DNA from: Pardosa pseudoannulata
Lineage: Eukaryota > Arthropoda > Arachnida > Araneae > Lycosidae
Reading direction: 5' to 3'
NCBI GenBank assembly: GCA_032207245.1
Contig: CM063505.1
Location: 169,433,890-169,497,889, forward strand
DNA length: 64,000 nucleotides
Part shown: positions 50,546 to 64,000 of the stretch, one piece after another
Numbering within the stretch: the stretch's first letter is position 1
How the letters are laid out: each line of letters starts with the position of its first letter
Program-made: the position numbers and the translations under genes
The notes under the pieces: model-generated
Database searches by the model: none
What the model saw: only the letters and a program-made list of their open reading frames with translations
What the model was told of the DNA's origin: nothing

Positions 50546-51025
50546 AGCAAATATAGGCATAGGAAATAAGGAAATTACCAAAAATCGATAGATTTTATCC
50601 AAATTAATTAGTTTTATTTCTAGAGAGCCGGATTATTTTTACAAGGATATTTTGAATACACATTTACATGTATTCAACACATGATATGATGTGTTGAATT
50701 CACCCTTCCCACTTGGTCATCGTTCGGCCGCAAAGAACGTTTGAAAAATTACAACAAATTCATAAAAAGTGTATTTAATATCTAATTTTATTTAAAAAAA
50801 GCAATTTAATGGGTTTAAGTAACTTACACTTTAATTTTTATATCTAGAAAATTTCATAACTCTAATTTAACAGCTTATAAAAATGCTTCATAAATTCCCT
50901 TTTAGAGTCAACTATTAAAAATTTTGTTAAATGATGTCTGGATATCACTCTGACAAACATAATTGGTATAATGTTTAATGAATATTTTAACATAAAATAG
51001 GAGTATTAAATATTAATTTAAAACA

Positions 51026-51370
51026 GCTTCGGTAGCTCAGTTGGCAAAGATAGCGATATCGTAACTGATAGGTTGTGGATTCGAGCCGGCCTAAGAGCCG
51101 CCGTGTTCGCTAAAGGTGACTGGGGCACGTAAAACATGGTCACAAAGTTCTCCGCGTCTTCAAACGATACCTCTGGGGGTGACAGGCCAAGCCTGGGGAT
51201 CATTTGCTTGGTCCCTGCTTCTAAATTATGAGAACCCTGCTGGGGTAATGTTACTCGAGTCAGTAGCATACCTTAAGCTACACGTGCTCCTCGGGTGGTG
51301 CTAATGAGTAACAGGTTCGCACTCTTGATAAGGCGTTAGGATAGTGTCTCTATCACCTGCTGCACTGGGG
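51026..51370 (+). mobile_element. tRNA-derived SINE (family B)
   Basis: The head has A-box TAGCTCAGTTGG and B-box-like GGTTGTGGATTCGAGCC. The body has CCGCCGTGTTCGCTAAAGGT and CCTGGGGATCATTTGCTTGG. The 3' third differs from the 56985 copy, so the right border is uncertain. Confidence 0.7.
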
Positions 51371-52326
51371 GAAAATGTTTATTAAAATGGGCAATTATAT
51401 ACAGAAATACTGATAAAATATTTTGATCTAATATGCCTTGCATCTTAAAAAAAATAATACAAATTATTTTTAAGGAGTATTTCAGTGAGAGATGGATATT
51501 TATAAAAAATTGTTTTGCAAATAACATTAATTTAAATACTTTGAGAACATTAAATAATATATAGCCAGTTAATAGTCTTATATGCGGAAATAAAAAATGT
51601 ATAAAAGGTAAGGTTAAACAAATTATTATTATGTATTTTTTATTCCCAAAACTCTACTGACGTATCAACTAGAGAATATTTAATTTTGTTTGGAATATCA
51701 GTTTTTTACCAGTACCAGAAATATATGTACATTTTTCTTAATGTAGATTTCAGGATTCTACTATAAGGCAATATCTAGCTTCAAGTTCGTTAGGCTTTTT
51801 TGCTTGTTAACAAAATGGAAAAAACGTGGAGCAATCTTATCTTAAAAATATAGTGAATTTAAGAATGGTGTGCAATAAATGCACATAAATTTTTCCGTTA
51901 AACTTTATTTTTCATACTACTAAAATTTGAAGGTATGAGTAATTATTATTTCTACTTTTGAGCTAGTGAAGACGAAATCATTGAACTCGCCAAGGAACGT
52001 GAGGACACTGCTAATGTTGATGACCATTCTGAAACACCTTTGTATTTAACAACACTCCGCTTGAATGCGCATCGGCAAGTCATGCGGAAAACGAATTGAC
52101 AAGGACAGAAAGTGTCTGTTGTCGGTGTTTCTTGAAGGTTATACAAACTGTATTCGTCCATTTTCCTAAAAAATATTTACAACATATAATAATTTCATCA
52201 GAAATATTCTACATTTTAGTTGAGCTGTATTGTGTAAAATTGATATACAAAACTAAAAGTGAGTTAACATTGATAGTTCACAAAAGTTAGTTAACGGTAA
52301 CAATGAATGCAATCTGATATGAATTT
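51371..52326. other. AT-rich sequence, nothing recognised
   Basis: Short ORFs only. The 69-codon minus-strand ORF at 51952-52161 has no recognised motif, although the stretch is slightly less AT-rich and could be an element remnant. Confidence 0.4.
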
Positions 52327-53037
52327 TTTATAATTTTATATTTTATATTTTATATTTTATATTTTGTATTTTGTATTTTGTATTTTATATTTTATATGTT
52401 GCATTTTGTATTTTATATTTTGTATTTTGTATTTTGTATTTTATATTTTATATGTTGCATTTTATATTTTATATTTTATATTTTATATTTTATATTTTAT
52501 ATTTTATATTTTATATTTTGCATTCTATATTCTATATTTTATATTTTATATTTTATATTTTATATTTTATATTTTATATTTTATATTTTATATTTTATAT
52601 TTTATATTTTATATTTTATATTTTATATTTTATATTTTGTATTTTGTATTTTATATTTTATATGTTGCATTTTATATTTTATATTTTATATTTTGTATTT
52701 TGTATTTTGTATTTTGTATTTTATATTTTATATCTTGCATTTTATATTTTATATTTTATGTTTTATATTTTATATTTTATATAGTTGCATTTTATATTTT
52801 TATATTTTTATATTTTATATTTTGTATTTTATATTTTGCATTCTATATTTTATATTTTATATTTTATATTTTATATTTTATATTTTATATTTTATATTTT
52901 ATATTTTGCATTCTATATTTTATATTTTATATTTTATATTTTATAATTTATAATTTATATTTTATATTATATATTTTATATTTTATATTTTATTTTTTGT
53001 ATTTTATATTTTATATTTTATAGTTTATATTTTATAT
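52327..53037. repeat. Heptanucleotide array (TTTTATA)n
   Basis: About 100 copies of a 7-bp unit, mainly TTTTATA with variants TTTTGTA and TTTTGCA and occasional 6-8 bp slips. Variants cluster in repeated orders, suggesting higher-order units. Because 7 is not a multiple of 3, all three forward frames read long ILYF-rich ORFs, which are artefacts. Confidence 0.95.
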
Positions 53038-56000
53038 TTCTGATATGAATTTTTACAAACCATTCCTAAAATGCATGCTTTAAAATATTCAAGATTTTGT
53101 TTATATAAATTTGATTGATTAAATATTAAAATTACAGATATAATTACTTTGAAAGTGGTTAAGTCTACTTTCCGCAAAGACGTGATATTTAGTTTAAAAA
53201 TTATAATGCATAATTATATTACATTATTTTAAGTAATACTTTGAAAAATATCATGTCCTAGATTTAAATAAATTTAATATTTGAAAAACATAAATGAATT
53301 GAATTAAAATATATCAATACACAACTAACAAATATACCAAAACAAATACAAACTCTTAAATATATCTGTATAGTATAAAATGAACGTACACCATTTTCAA
53401 AGTAAACGGCTCTGTTGTATTCCAGCATTCATCATCAGCATTATTTTTTATTTATAGCTGTTGTTATTATCTTTATTTGAAAAATTCATCTATGACAACT
53501 TTATAGATTTTTGTTATTTTGAAGTTTAACATTAGACTTTTTTTAATATTAAAAGAAGGACAGAAACTGTATTCACTTTCTGTAATTCAATGAACGTTTT
53601 AATTTATCTCATGTCTTTTAAAATGATCGACCAACAGACATATCCCAGAGAGGCACAAAGTAAATTAATTTATTCGATCTCATACATTTGCCGAAATAAC
53701 TTTAAGATCAACTTTAAGAATTAACTCACACCTCTAAGCAAGTTAAATCAAATCATGTGTTGAATTTTTGTAAATATGTTGTTTAAAATGCTCTCTTAAA
53801 AGTAACCAGGATATGTAAAAATAAAACTAATTAAATTTGATAAAATTGATCGATTTTAGTAATTTTCTTGTTGCATATTCCTACATTTGCTTTAAAGGTA
53901 AAATAATTAAAATAATTTTTATTTGATGTATGATGATAATTTACAAGTTGATAGAACTGACAAATCAAAGGTTAAAAATTAAATTTTTCATGTATTCATA
54001 TTCTCTTGATTTTGTTGCATTTCTAATACCAAATAATTTCTCTCTCAGGTTAGAAGCCATTGTAAATATCAGATTGACTCTCCTAGAACAATAAAATTTA
54101 CGGACAGGCCTTGAAATAAACTTTTCGAGAAATTGTGATCTTATCTCGTTGGATTCTTCGACTGTTAACTCAGGAAGATTTGAAAAAGAAATTGCTTGAC
54201 CAGTTCTTTTGCTTCCCTCCCCCTAAACAAATGTCGATGATAGGCTGAGCTTCAGGTTGTGTTTAGGCATGTGAATTTCTTCAGAACTACAGCTTGTCAC
54301 AGGCAAAAGATGTCTTTATCAGCCTCCTCCGTGTGATTTTATCTTGGCAATATATTACCATAGGTTGACTACCATACTCTTAAGATCTCTCTCAATAGAA
54401 TCAACCCACTTGCTGGAACTGGACTTTCCTCTTTTTCATGTACCCTCAATCTTTGTCAAGGTCACTAACTTATTTAGGCTTAAGTCGCTGTGTCTAAAAA
54501 GTTGTCCTTAACCCTGCAAATGTAACTTGAGTAAATAAAATACATTCTAAAAAAATTAACACTATTGAGAAAAGATAGGTTCCATTCTCCGTGTATGGCA
54601 GATCATTGTTATTCTTCCCCAAATATCAACAATTATGCTATGTTTTATGAGCTTTAGAAAGCAGCTTTAGCAATACTACTAAAAAATTTATAATGATACA
54701 GAAATTGTAAATAGACAATAGTGTATGAATATCGTGCATAAAAGCATGCAATAAAGATTTGTTTTATTTGCGATCTATTAGTAATTTTTCATTTACCGAT
54801 AAACTGGTTTATAGGTTTTACAAGCCCTATGCCGTAAACAAACATCCCTTTTAATCTATTTCATTGTATATTTATTACAAATTCTTTAGTTAATTTTTGT
54901 AAAACTCTAATATTTTACATTCTATATTTTCGGTAAAAAATTAAGAAAATCAATAAAATTCTTGACGTTAACCTTTAATTTGGCTAAGTCTGGTCGTTAC
55001 ACCGGACATGTATATTTATAAATACTATATAACATAATTGTCAGTGTTCGCCACAGCGGGCATTAATTATCTCAAAAATGGAAAATGATATTTTTTGTTT
55101 ATTTTACAGAGATCCCAATGTCTATAAAACATGGGAAAATAACAGAAATTAAAAAATATTTGAAAAAACATCTTGCCAAATTAAGGGTTAAAATTTCTAA
55201 TATAGTTCTACTCGTTTGACTAATCGATCATATATTTCAATTAATCAATTTTAAATTACTGTATTATAAGCAAAAGTATTTCCTAAAAATATTTAACATT
55301 TATCCATTTTATTAGATTTCCAACCGCACTTAGGAAATTTTCTCTTTTTCACAAAGCATCTACGTCAAAAAATTTATCTGAATATCAATTAAAAGTTTTA
55401 TAGAAAGCAAGAATTTAACAGCAACGTAAAAATTTCAAGTTTTTTTTTCAGTGAATAAAAACTAAAATTAAGTAAAGAAAACTGATGAATTCATGATTTT
55501 TCCATTAATGATGATTAATTATCACTTTCTTTTTCAACTTTTGAAAGATGAAGTTTGTCTGAAGAGGTGTAGTTTTTATTTTTAAAACAATAATTTTTTA
55601 TAGCCGTATGGAAGTCTCAAATTTTCCATGCACACTTTCGCATTTTTGATGATGCCCTAAAAGAGTAAAAAGAAATTTTTAGACTATTAAAGCTGACATT
55701 TATTAGTTTTTATTTTAAATCAACATTTTTTTAAAGTGAAATATTTTTTAAGAAATCCCTTAATGATTTCAGATTTTTGTTTATAAGTCTTAAAGTACCA
55801 ATCTTAAATTATAAATAAAAGTAGAAATGTGACAAATTCGCTAAATATTTTAAATAGTTTTGCTCATGTAAAAATCTTGAAAGTATCACTACCAGACATC
55901 TTTTCAAATTAATAACCTATTTTAAAATTTTACAGTGAAATTTTTAAAAGATTTAGTGCAATAGTATAAATTAATAGAATAAAATAATAAAATAAAGTGT

Positions 56001-56085
56001 TTTTATATATTGAAAAAATCCTCTTCGTAAATACTTACCTCTGATGATTAGCTGAATTTTATCCCAGGCTTCATTTATCTGTATA
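53038..56085. other. AT-rich sequence with a LINE relic
   Basis: No intact gene. A LINE-type C-terminal relic is noted at 54300-54430. The remainder has no recognisable feature. Confidence 0.45.
54300..54430 (-). mobile_element. Non-LTR retrotransposon C-terminal relic
   Basis: From 54429 downward the frame reads SSSKWVDSIERDLKSMVVNL then W and a stop. It resembles the conserved R-W-x-D-x-I-E-x-D-L-K tail found after the reverse transcriptase in several LINE pol proteins. Short and broken. Confidence 0.45.
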
Positions 56086-56106
56086 CAGTGTAACCTCGAT
56101 TTATCG
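56086..56106 (+). mobile_element. Possible pogo/Tigger-type terminal repeat
   Basis: TA followed by CAGTGTAACCTCGATTTATC, close to the known pogo/Tigger end. No matching right end was found, so this is a lone end or chance. Confidence 0.35.
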
Positions 56107-56984
56107 TAACCGGATTCTTCGTTTTCCTATAGTCTAAGAATCGCACAGGTAGGCCATCTACGCACCTGTGATAAAAACAAAAACATTGTTTAACACATTT
56201 CAACATCTGTAAAGTGGCGAAGGAATAAGACTTTCATTTGGACTTTTAAGTATATCCATGCTTTGTTTTATAATTTCACAAATTTTCTTAACTATTACAG
56301 TGGCAACCAATTATAGAACCGATATTTTATATCGCCAAAAAATTAGTATACTAACAACCGTAGAGAATCTATGCATAAACCAAAGTCAAGATCATTAGAA
56401 ATGGAAAAAAGAGGAAAACGAATCCGAAGTAGTGCTGAAAATTTCACTCTGTCAAAATTAAAATAACTTACATATGTTTACGCTGACAGTGACTGTAGTC
56501 CTTGAAAAAGTAGATGGGACAGAACACTCATAGTTTGCAGTCAGCCTATCAACAATACAGATATTAACTATTTAAATAACAACATAATTTTAAACCTTTA
56601 AATATCACTGAAATATTTGGACCCACAACCAATTTTGCAATATGTGCTGTTCGTGAGGATACCTCTTGCTCATCGCATTTGGGCTCACGTCCACTGCAAC
56701 ACGTGTTCATCTTATGTGGGGTCACCCAGTTACAGAAACTCATAAAGTCTTAGAGTTTGATATTTTCGGAGACATTTTTAGGGAACTGAGGATTTTACAC
56801 TGTCACAGAAACTAAAAATCTTTAATATTTTAGCCTAAACAAAAATTTTCCACTAAAATGCTACTATTACAAAATCATACGCTTATCCTCTTATATTACA
56901 GTTTAAAATTTTTCTTTATTTTCATTTTAAACTAAATATAGAGAATGAAAATAAAATATATACCATAAACAGTAATTCAATGAT

Positions 56985-57340
56985 CCGCGGCAGCTCAGTC
57001 TGCAAAGGCACCGATCTCGTAACTGAAAGGTTGAGGATTCGGATAGCGAGACGGCGTAAGATCCGCCGTGTTCGTTAAAGGTCACTTGGGCAATTAAAAA
57101 TTGTTCGTGATCCCAATATCCTCCAAATTCTCAATTAATACCTCTGGGGTGGCAGGTCAAAGTCTGTGAGTCTTCTGCTTGGTCCGTGCTTCAAAATTAC
57201 GAGAACCTACTTGAACGAAGTGTTTCTTTCACCTTAATGATGCACAGTAAAACGAAAGGCGCATCCCTTGTCCTTAATGCGAGAACCTTCAGGCTCAATC
57301 GTGCTTGGTTTGTCCAAGTGGCATAAGATAGCAACAATAA
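56985..57340 (+). mobile_element. tRNA-derived SINE (family B), near full length
   Basis: The head CCGCGGCAGCTCAGTCTGC has an A-box GGCAGCTCAG, and a weaker B-box GGTTGAGGATTCGGAT. The body has CCGCCGTGTTCGTTAAAGGT and GCTTGGTCCGTGCTTC. The tail has GTGCTTGGTTTGTCCAAGTG and an AACAATAATA end. It serves as the reference for the pieces at 38244-39584. Confidence 0.78.
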
Positions 57341-58855
57341 TATTTGGTGATACTATAGGTACTGTTCAAAATTTATCTACTGATTTTAAAATCATAAAGT
57401 ATACTTTAATACTAATAAAAATGCATCAATTTTACGCGAAGTAAATTTTATTTTATTAAAGTGAGTAGAAAAGTTTATAAAAGGAAATGAATTTTAAAAA
57501 GTGAAAAAAGATACATTCTTCCTACGAATTTCATGAACAAAAAATTATAATGTTTAAAAAATAAATAAACTTTATTCATTTATTGAACTGAAGTCATAGA
57601 AATATTCATACAAAACTTCACGTGGTTAAGAAGGAGAAATTTTTTACAAGCTTACCTAATTACTAAAGAAACACATTTTAAGATATCTCAAACAACTATA
57701 TAATTTTCTGAATATGATTATGGTCATTTACATTATTTAACTAAAACTTGGTATTTAATCTTGATTCTTACAAAAGCCATAAATTTTTCAGGATCTGTTA
57801 AACATCTATATTTTGTAAGAAAAAAAAAGTGATAATCGATTTTTTTATATGTCGTCTCTAAAGATCAAAACAAATTATTAACTGCAAGAATCGGTTAAAA
57901 TCGACAAAATAGCACAAACTTCATAATTAAACATAATTATATGTTACATAAGTATATAAAAGATTACATAATTATATTTTTAAGTACTGAAAAAAACCCA
58001 CCTTTAAATGTAAACCGCGCTTTTAAATAAAAAACTGAATTTAATCCAAACCTTAAATCCTGGCTTTAAAAAAAAGACCGATAATGAGGAAATATAAAAT
58101 ATGAAATGCATTTCTTTAAGCTGTTTTGAAATCTGTGGAGACCAAAAATAAACAAGTTATTCAGAAAAATATTTCCCATGGAAGTACAAATAAAAATTTA
58201 ATGATCAACCCATCTTCATTCAACTTCTAACAATTTGATACACCTTAAAAAGTAAATAAATAAATAAAATCCTCTATGGACTAAAATTTATTTTCAATGA
58301 TATGATTTCATATTATATTATACGTAGGAAAAAAACAACAAATAAAGAAGAATCATATTCATATGCTTGTTTGCGGAACAGGTTTTACCTTCGAAAAATA
58401 AAAAGAAAAAAAAAGAAAAGAAAGAAAAAGTAGCTCTTTTTTTATTTCGTAAGGAACTCGGAAAGTTCGGTCGAAGTAAATGCCATTCTACGCTTGGCAC
58501 GGTAAAAGTTGCAGAGCAAAACTTTATCGCCCAATTTGGCGCAAAAATGGTCAAAGGATGAACTTCATTTTATCACGGTTTTCGACCATATGTTTACTTT
58601 TTGTGGGTGGATTGGGCTCTTTATGCATCCATTATCTTGCAGATAATGGATGCTTAAACGGAATTTTAAGCCTTAATACAGTATCTTTATTGTATATTAT
58701 AATTCATTGTCTAGAATTTCTATAAAAAAAACAAAATTTTATTGTTTTAAAATTAATTTAAACAAAAAATATTGGATATATTTTTAATTTATGTACATTA
58801 TAATATCAACTGAAAATAAATTGATCTTTAATTCCTTTATCTTAAATGTTATTAA

Positions 58856-58857
<2 letters not shown>
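57341..58857. other. AT-rich sequence, nothing recognised
   Basis: The stretch 58,440-58,720 is less AT-rich and has overlapping short ORFs (58367-58561, 58480-58725) without recognised domains. A palindromic ATCCATTATCTTGCAGATAATGGAT lies near 58,626-58,652. Confidence 0.4.
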
Positions 58858-58922
<65 letters not shown>

Positions 58923-58931
58923 TAGATAGAT

Positions 58932-59014
<83 letters not shown>

Positions 59015-59035
59015 TAGATAGATAGATAGATAGAT
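58858..59035. repeat. Compound (CA)n-(TA)n-(GATA)n microsatellite
   Basis: (CA)n 58,859-58,888, then (TA)n with GATA blocks near 58,920 and 59,010. Confidence 0.93.
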
Positions 59036-59378
59036 GGGGCTTGTAAAGTAAACACAAAAAAAATGTGTATATCTCATGCTTATTTTCAATCCTTAAGATT
59101 TTCTTTTTTTCTTGTTTTCAATACGAATGCATAGTATGTAAATTATTTCTTATTTACTTCCTTGTAAAAGCACAGGAAGTATTATAAGCTCGAAATATTT
59201 CAGTGTTGAAAATAAATGGAAATGATTATTTGACCATTATAATTGAATTTAAACGAGTTTCACTGTTACTTTTACCCATACTCAACATTGAACATATTTA
59301 GAAGCAAAATTTTAAATTTTAAATTCCCATTCTTAACACCACTGAGGACATTTTGACTTGTTTTCACTATACATCTGT
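59036..59378. repeat. Diverged third copy of the 59.6/61.1 kb duplicated block (no SINE)
   Basis: It starts GGGGCTTGTAAAGTAAACAC and runs to TTTTCACTATACATCTGTG. It is collinear with 59606-59880 but diverged. It shows the state before the family A SINE inserted. Confidence 0.75.
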
Positions 59379-59428
59379 GCACATATATATATCATTCAAA
59401 GCTCAAAAACGATCAGACGGATCCCCAT

Positions 59429-59439
<11 letters not shown>

Positions 59440-59487
<48 letters not shown>

Positions 59488-59521
59488 ATATAATATATAT
59501 ATATAATATATATATATATAT

Positions 59522-59605
<84 letters not shown>
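59440..59605. repeat. Compound (CA)n-(TA)n microsatellite
   Basis: (AC)n 59,440-59,464 followed by interrupted TA to 59,605. Confidence 0.93.
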
Positions 59606-59607
<2 letters not shown>

Positions 59608-60388
59608 AGCTTGTAAAGTAAACACAAAAAAATTGTATATCTCATGTAAATTATTTCTAATTTACTTCAATGTAAAAACATAGGAGTACTATAAACTGAA
59701 AATATTTCAATGTTGAGAATAAAGGGAAATAATAATTTCATTTTGACAAATCTAAATCGAACGAGCTTCAGTGTTACGACTATGCGTAACATTAAACATA
59801 CTTAGGAGTAAGTTTTAAATTTTAAATTCCCATATTTAACACCACTGAGGGCATTTTGATTTGTTTCCACTATATATATGGGCGAACGATGGCCGATGGG
59901 TTAGGGCGCTGATCGGCGGTACCGGAGTACGTGGGTTCGAATCCCACTATTGCATGGATGTTTGTAGCCGTTCGGAATAGGCTTTAAGCAGTAGGGCCCG
60001 GTCTCATTAGCCCTCGTGTGCGAAACAGTAGACCGTAGCGCTCCAAACCAAACCAAACCACTATATATATGTGAGTATATATGTATCTAGCAAACTCAAA
60101 AACTTTTAGATGTACAAGGTTGAAAATTGTATACTTACAGCTGAAAAGGCTTACGGATTCAGTTAATACCAAAAAGGTTTATAACTACCCTAAGTCCAAT
60201 GCAGCTGTATAAATTCTTTCGTTAGAGACTCTTATTTATGGTAATGAAATACAGATGTATATAGACTATGACCCTTAGGTAAGAAACAATAAAAGAGCAA
60301 TAATTATAAGAAACATAATTTTGGGCCTACTTTTCTTATTAACAATTGTCACGTAGTCCACTTCATTGGGATCTGTAGGTCTTATATC
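59606..60388. repeat. Segmental duplication, copy 1
   Basis: Nearly identical to 61075-61856 (offset 1,469 bp); only a few differences were seen (for example CAAACTC/CAAATTC and TTGGGATC/TTGGATC). It carries the SINE at 59881-60057. Confidence 0.92.
59881..60057 (+). mobile_element. tRNA-derived SINE (family A)
   Basis: The head has TGGCCGATGGGTTAGGGCGC, the B-box region GTGGGTTCGAATCCCAC, the body GGCTTTAAGCAGTAGGGCCC and the tail CTCCAAACCAAACCAAA. The perfect 14-bp target duplication CCACTATATATATG lies at 59867-59880 and 60058-60071. It is the cleanest copy of the family here. Confidence 0.9.
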
Positions 60389-60430
60389 TATATATGTATA
60401 CGTATATATATATATTTATATATGTATACG

Positions 60431-60479
<49 letters not shown>

Positions 60480-60493
60480 GTATATATATATAC

Positions 60494-60950
60494 AGGGTGT
60501 CTATAAAAGAACTCCGGGGTTTTGAGGCAAAATATTTTAATGAAATAAAAAACATACATACATGTTTTATACATGACTGGCAAGCTTACATTTTCAAGTT
60601 TTTTTTAGCACTTAGTAAAGTTCTATATGAGCCCCGTTAGTTTCACGGCAGACCTCTAAACGGTATTCTACCTCTTCCCATGTCCTGGCGAGCATGTCTG
60701 GGGGGACGGTTGCCACACCATTGACGAATGGTTTTGTCAGAAGGTGGGTTAACACCATACTTACGTTGAAAGTTTCTTTGTACGGTAACTACAGACTTCG
60801 TTTCTATGAGCCAAATAACACATTGAGCCTTTTATTGCGGAGTCGCCATCATTTCAAATTTCGCGTCATTTCAAGGTCAACGCCCTGAAGCGCCGCCAAC
60901 AGTTGATACAAACATTTCCAATTGGTATGAGTAAAACTTTTTAAGCTACT
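60494..60950 (-). mobile_element. Tc1/mariner-superfamily element with DUF4817-type N-terminus, deleted
   Basis: The end CAGGGTGTCTATAAAAGAAC follows TA. On the minus strand near 60,860-60,720 it reads ETKSVVTVQRNFQRKYGVN and PPSDKTIRQW, the helix-turn-helix of this transposase group. It then jumps to VATVPPDMLARTWEEVEYRL and EVCRETNGAHIEL near 60,715-60,620, the C-terminus. The catalytic middle is deleted. The other end is lost in (TA)n. Confidence 0.68.
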
Positions 60951-60951
60951 C

Positions 60952-64000
<3,049 letters not shown>

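Noticed and set aside
51026..51095. Functional tRNA genes at 51026, 56985, 59881 and 61350
   Set aside because: A- and B-box-like sequences are present, but acceptor stems do not pair and each is fused to a SINE body.
52364..53023. Long ORFs rich in ILYF over the heptanucleotide array
   Set aside because: A 7-bp repeat without stops opens all three forward frames. The protein is a by-product of the repeat.
59984..60172. 62-codon ORF repeated at 61453-61641
   Set aside because: It lies in a SINE and its flank. Its presence twice reflects the segmental duplication.

Overview
This is an AT-rich, gene-poor animal genome window. TATA-box promoters, AATAAA poly(A) signals, tRNA-derived SINEs, mariner, piggyBac and Tc1 relics, a solo LTR and very long (TA)n tracts point to an arthropod. 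The best guess is a chelicerate (spider-like), but only protein and SINE searches could settle that. There are no operons, CRISPR arrays or other prokaryotic features.

From 1 to about 42,000 the window is a head-to-tail tandem array on the minus strand of one small secreted-protein family. Each intact copy is a single uninterrupted ORF of 181-190 aa. It has a signal peptide, a spacer of about 55 residues, and a C-terminal domain with the interleukin-17 signature (W-x-F-D ... D-R-I-P-Q-V-L ... C ... I-P-V-L-M-K-Y ... W-x-T-I-S-V-A-C-V). I call these IL-17-like cytokines. Intact copies lie at 857-1423, 11727-12293, 16085-16642, 20316-20882, 27347-27919, 33594-34166 and, as a divergent paralogue, 41270-41815. 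Broken copies lie at 6734-7311 (frameshift), 23673-23921 (truncated), 26983-27042 and 33230-33289 (3' ends only), 37640-38180 (decayed) and 40060-40175 (relic). The window opens inside a spacer of the same kind, so the array probably continues to the left.

The copies share a regulatory layout. A TATA box lies about 75-80 bp before the ATG. About 25-35 bp further upstream is an NF-kB-like GGGAAATTTT block, and then come one or two GATA motifs (AGATAA on the gene strand). In the 3' UTR a run of overlapping AUUUA pentamers lies about 25-35 nt before AATAAA. This resembles vertebrate inflammatory cytokine genes: inducible transcription combined with an unstable mRNA. It is the most interesting feature of the window.

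The spacers are themselves duplicated, so paralogous empty sites date several insertions: a mariner (16780-17287), tRNA-SINEs with target-site duplications (18317, 24360, 37370), a piggyBac relic (24623-25754), and a nested event in which a SINE split the promoter of the decayed copy and then received a solo LTR of about 1.08 kb (38286-39367). A long imperfect palindrome (22867-23479) with an (AC)n(AT)n(GT)n apex lies beside the truncated copy.

From 42 kb to 64 kb I see no convincing gene. This part holds a 4-copy satellite of about 210 bp (42349-43165), a 650-bp direct duplication (48601-49897), a heptanucleotide array (52327-53037), several (TA)n tracts up to about 610 bp, a 1.47-kb segmental duplication (59606-61856), further SINEs, a DUF4817-type Tc1 relic (60494-60950), a LINE relic and otherwise unassigned AT-rich sequence.
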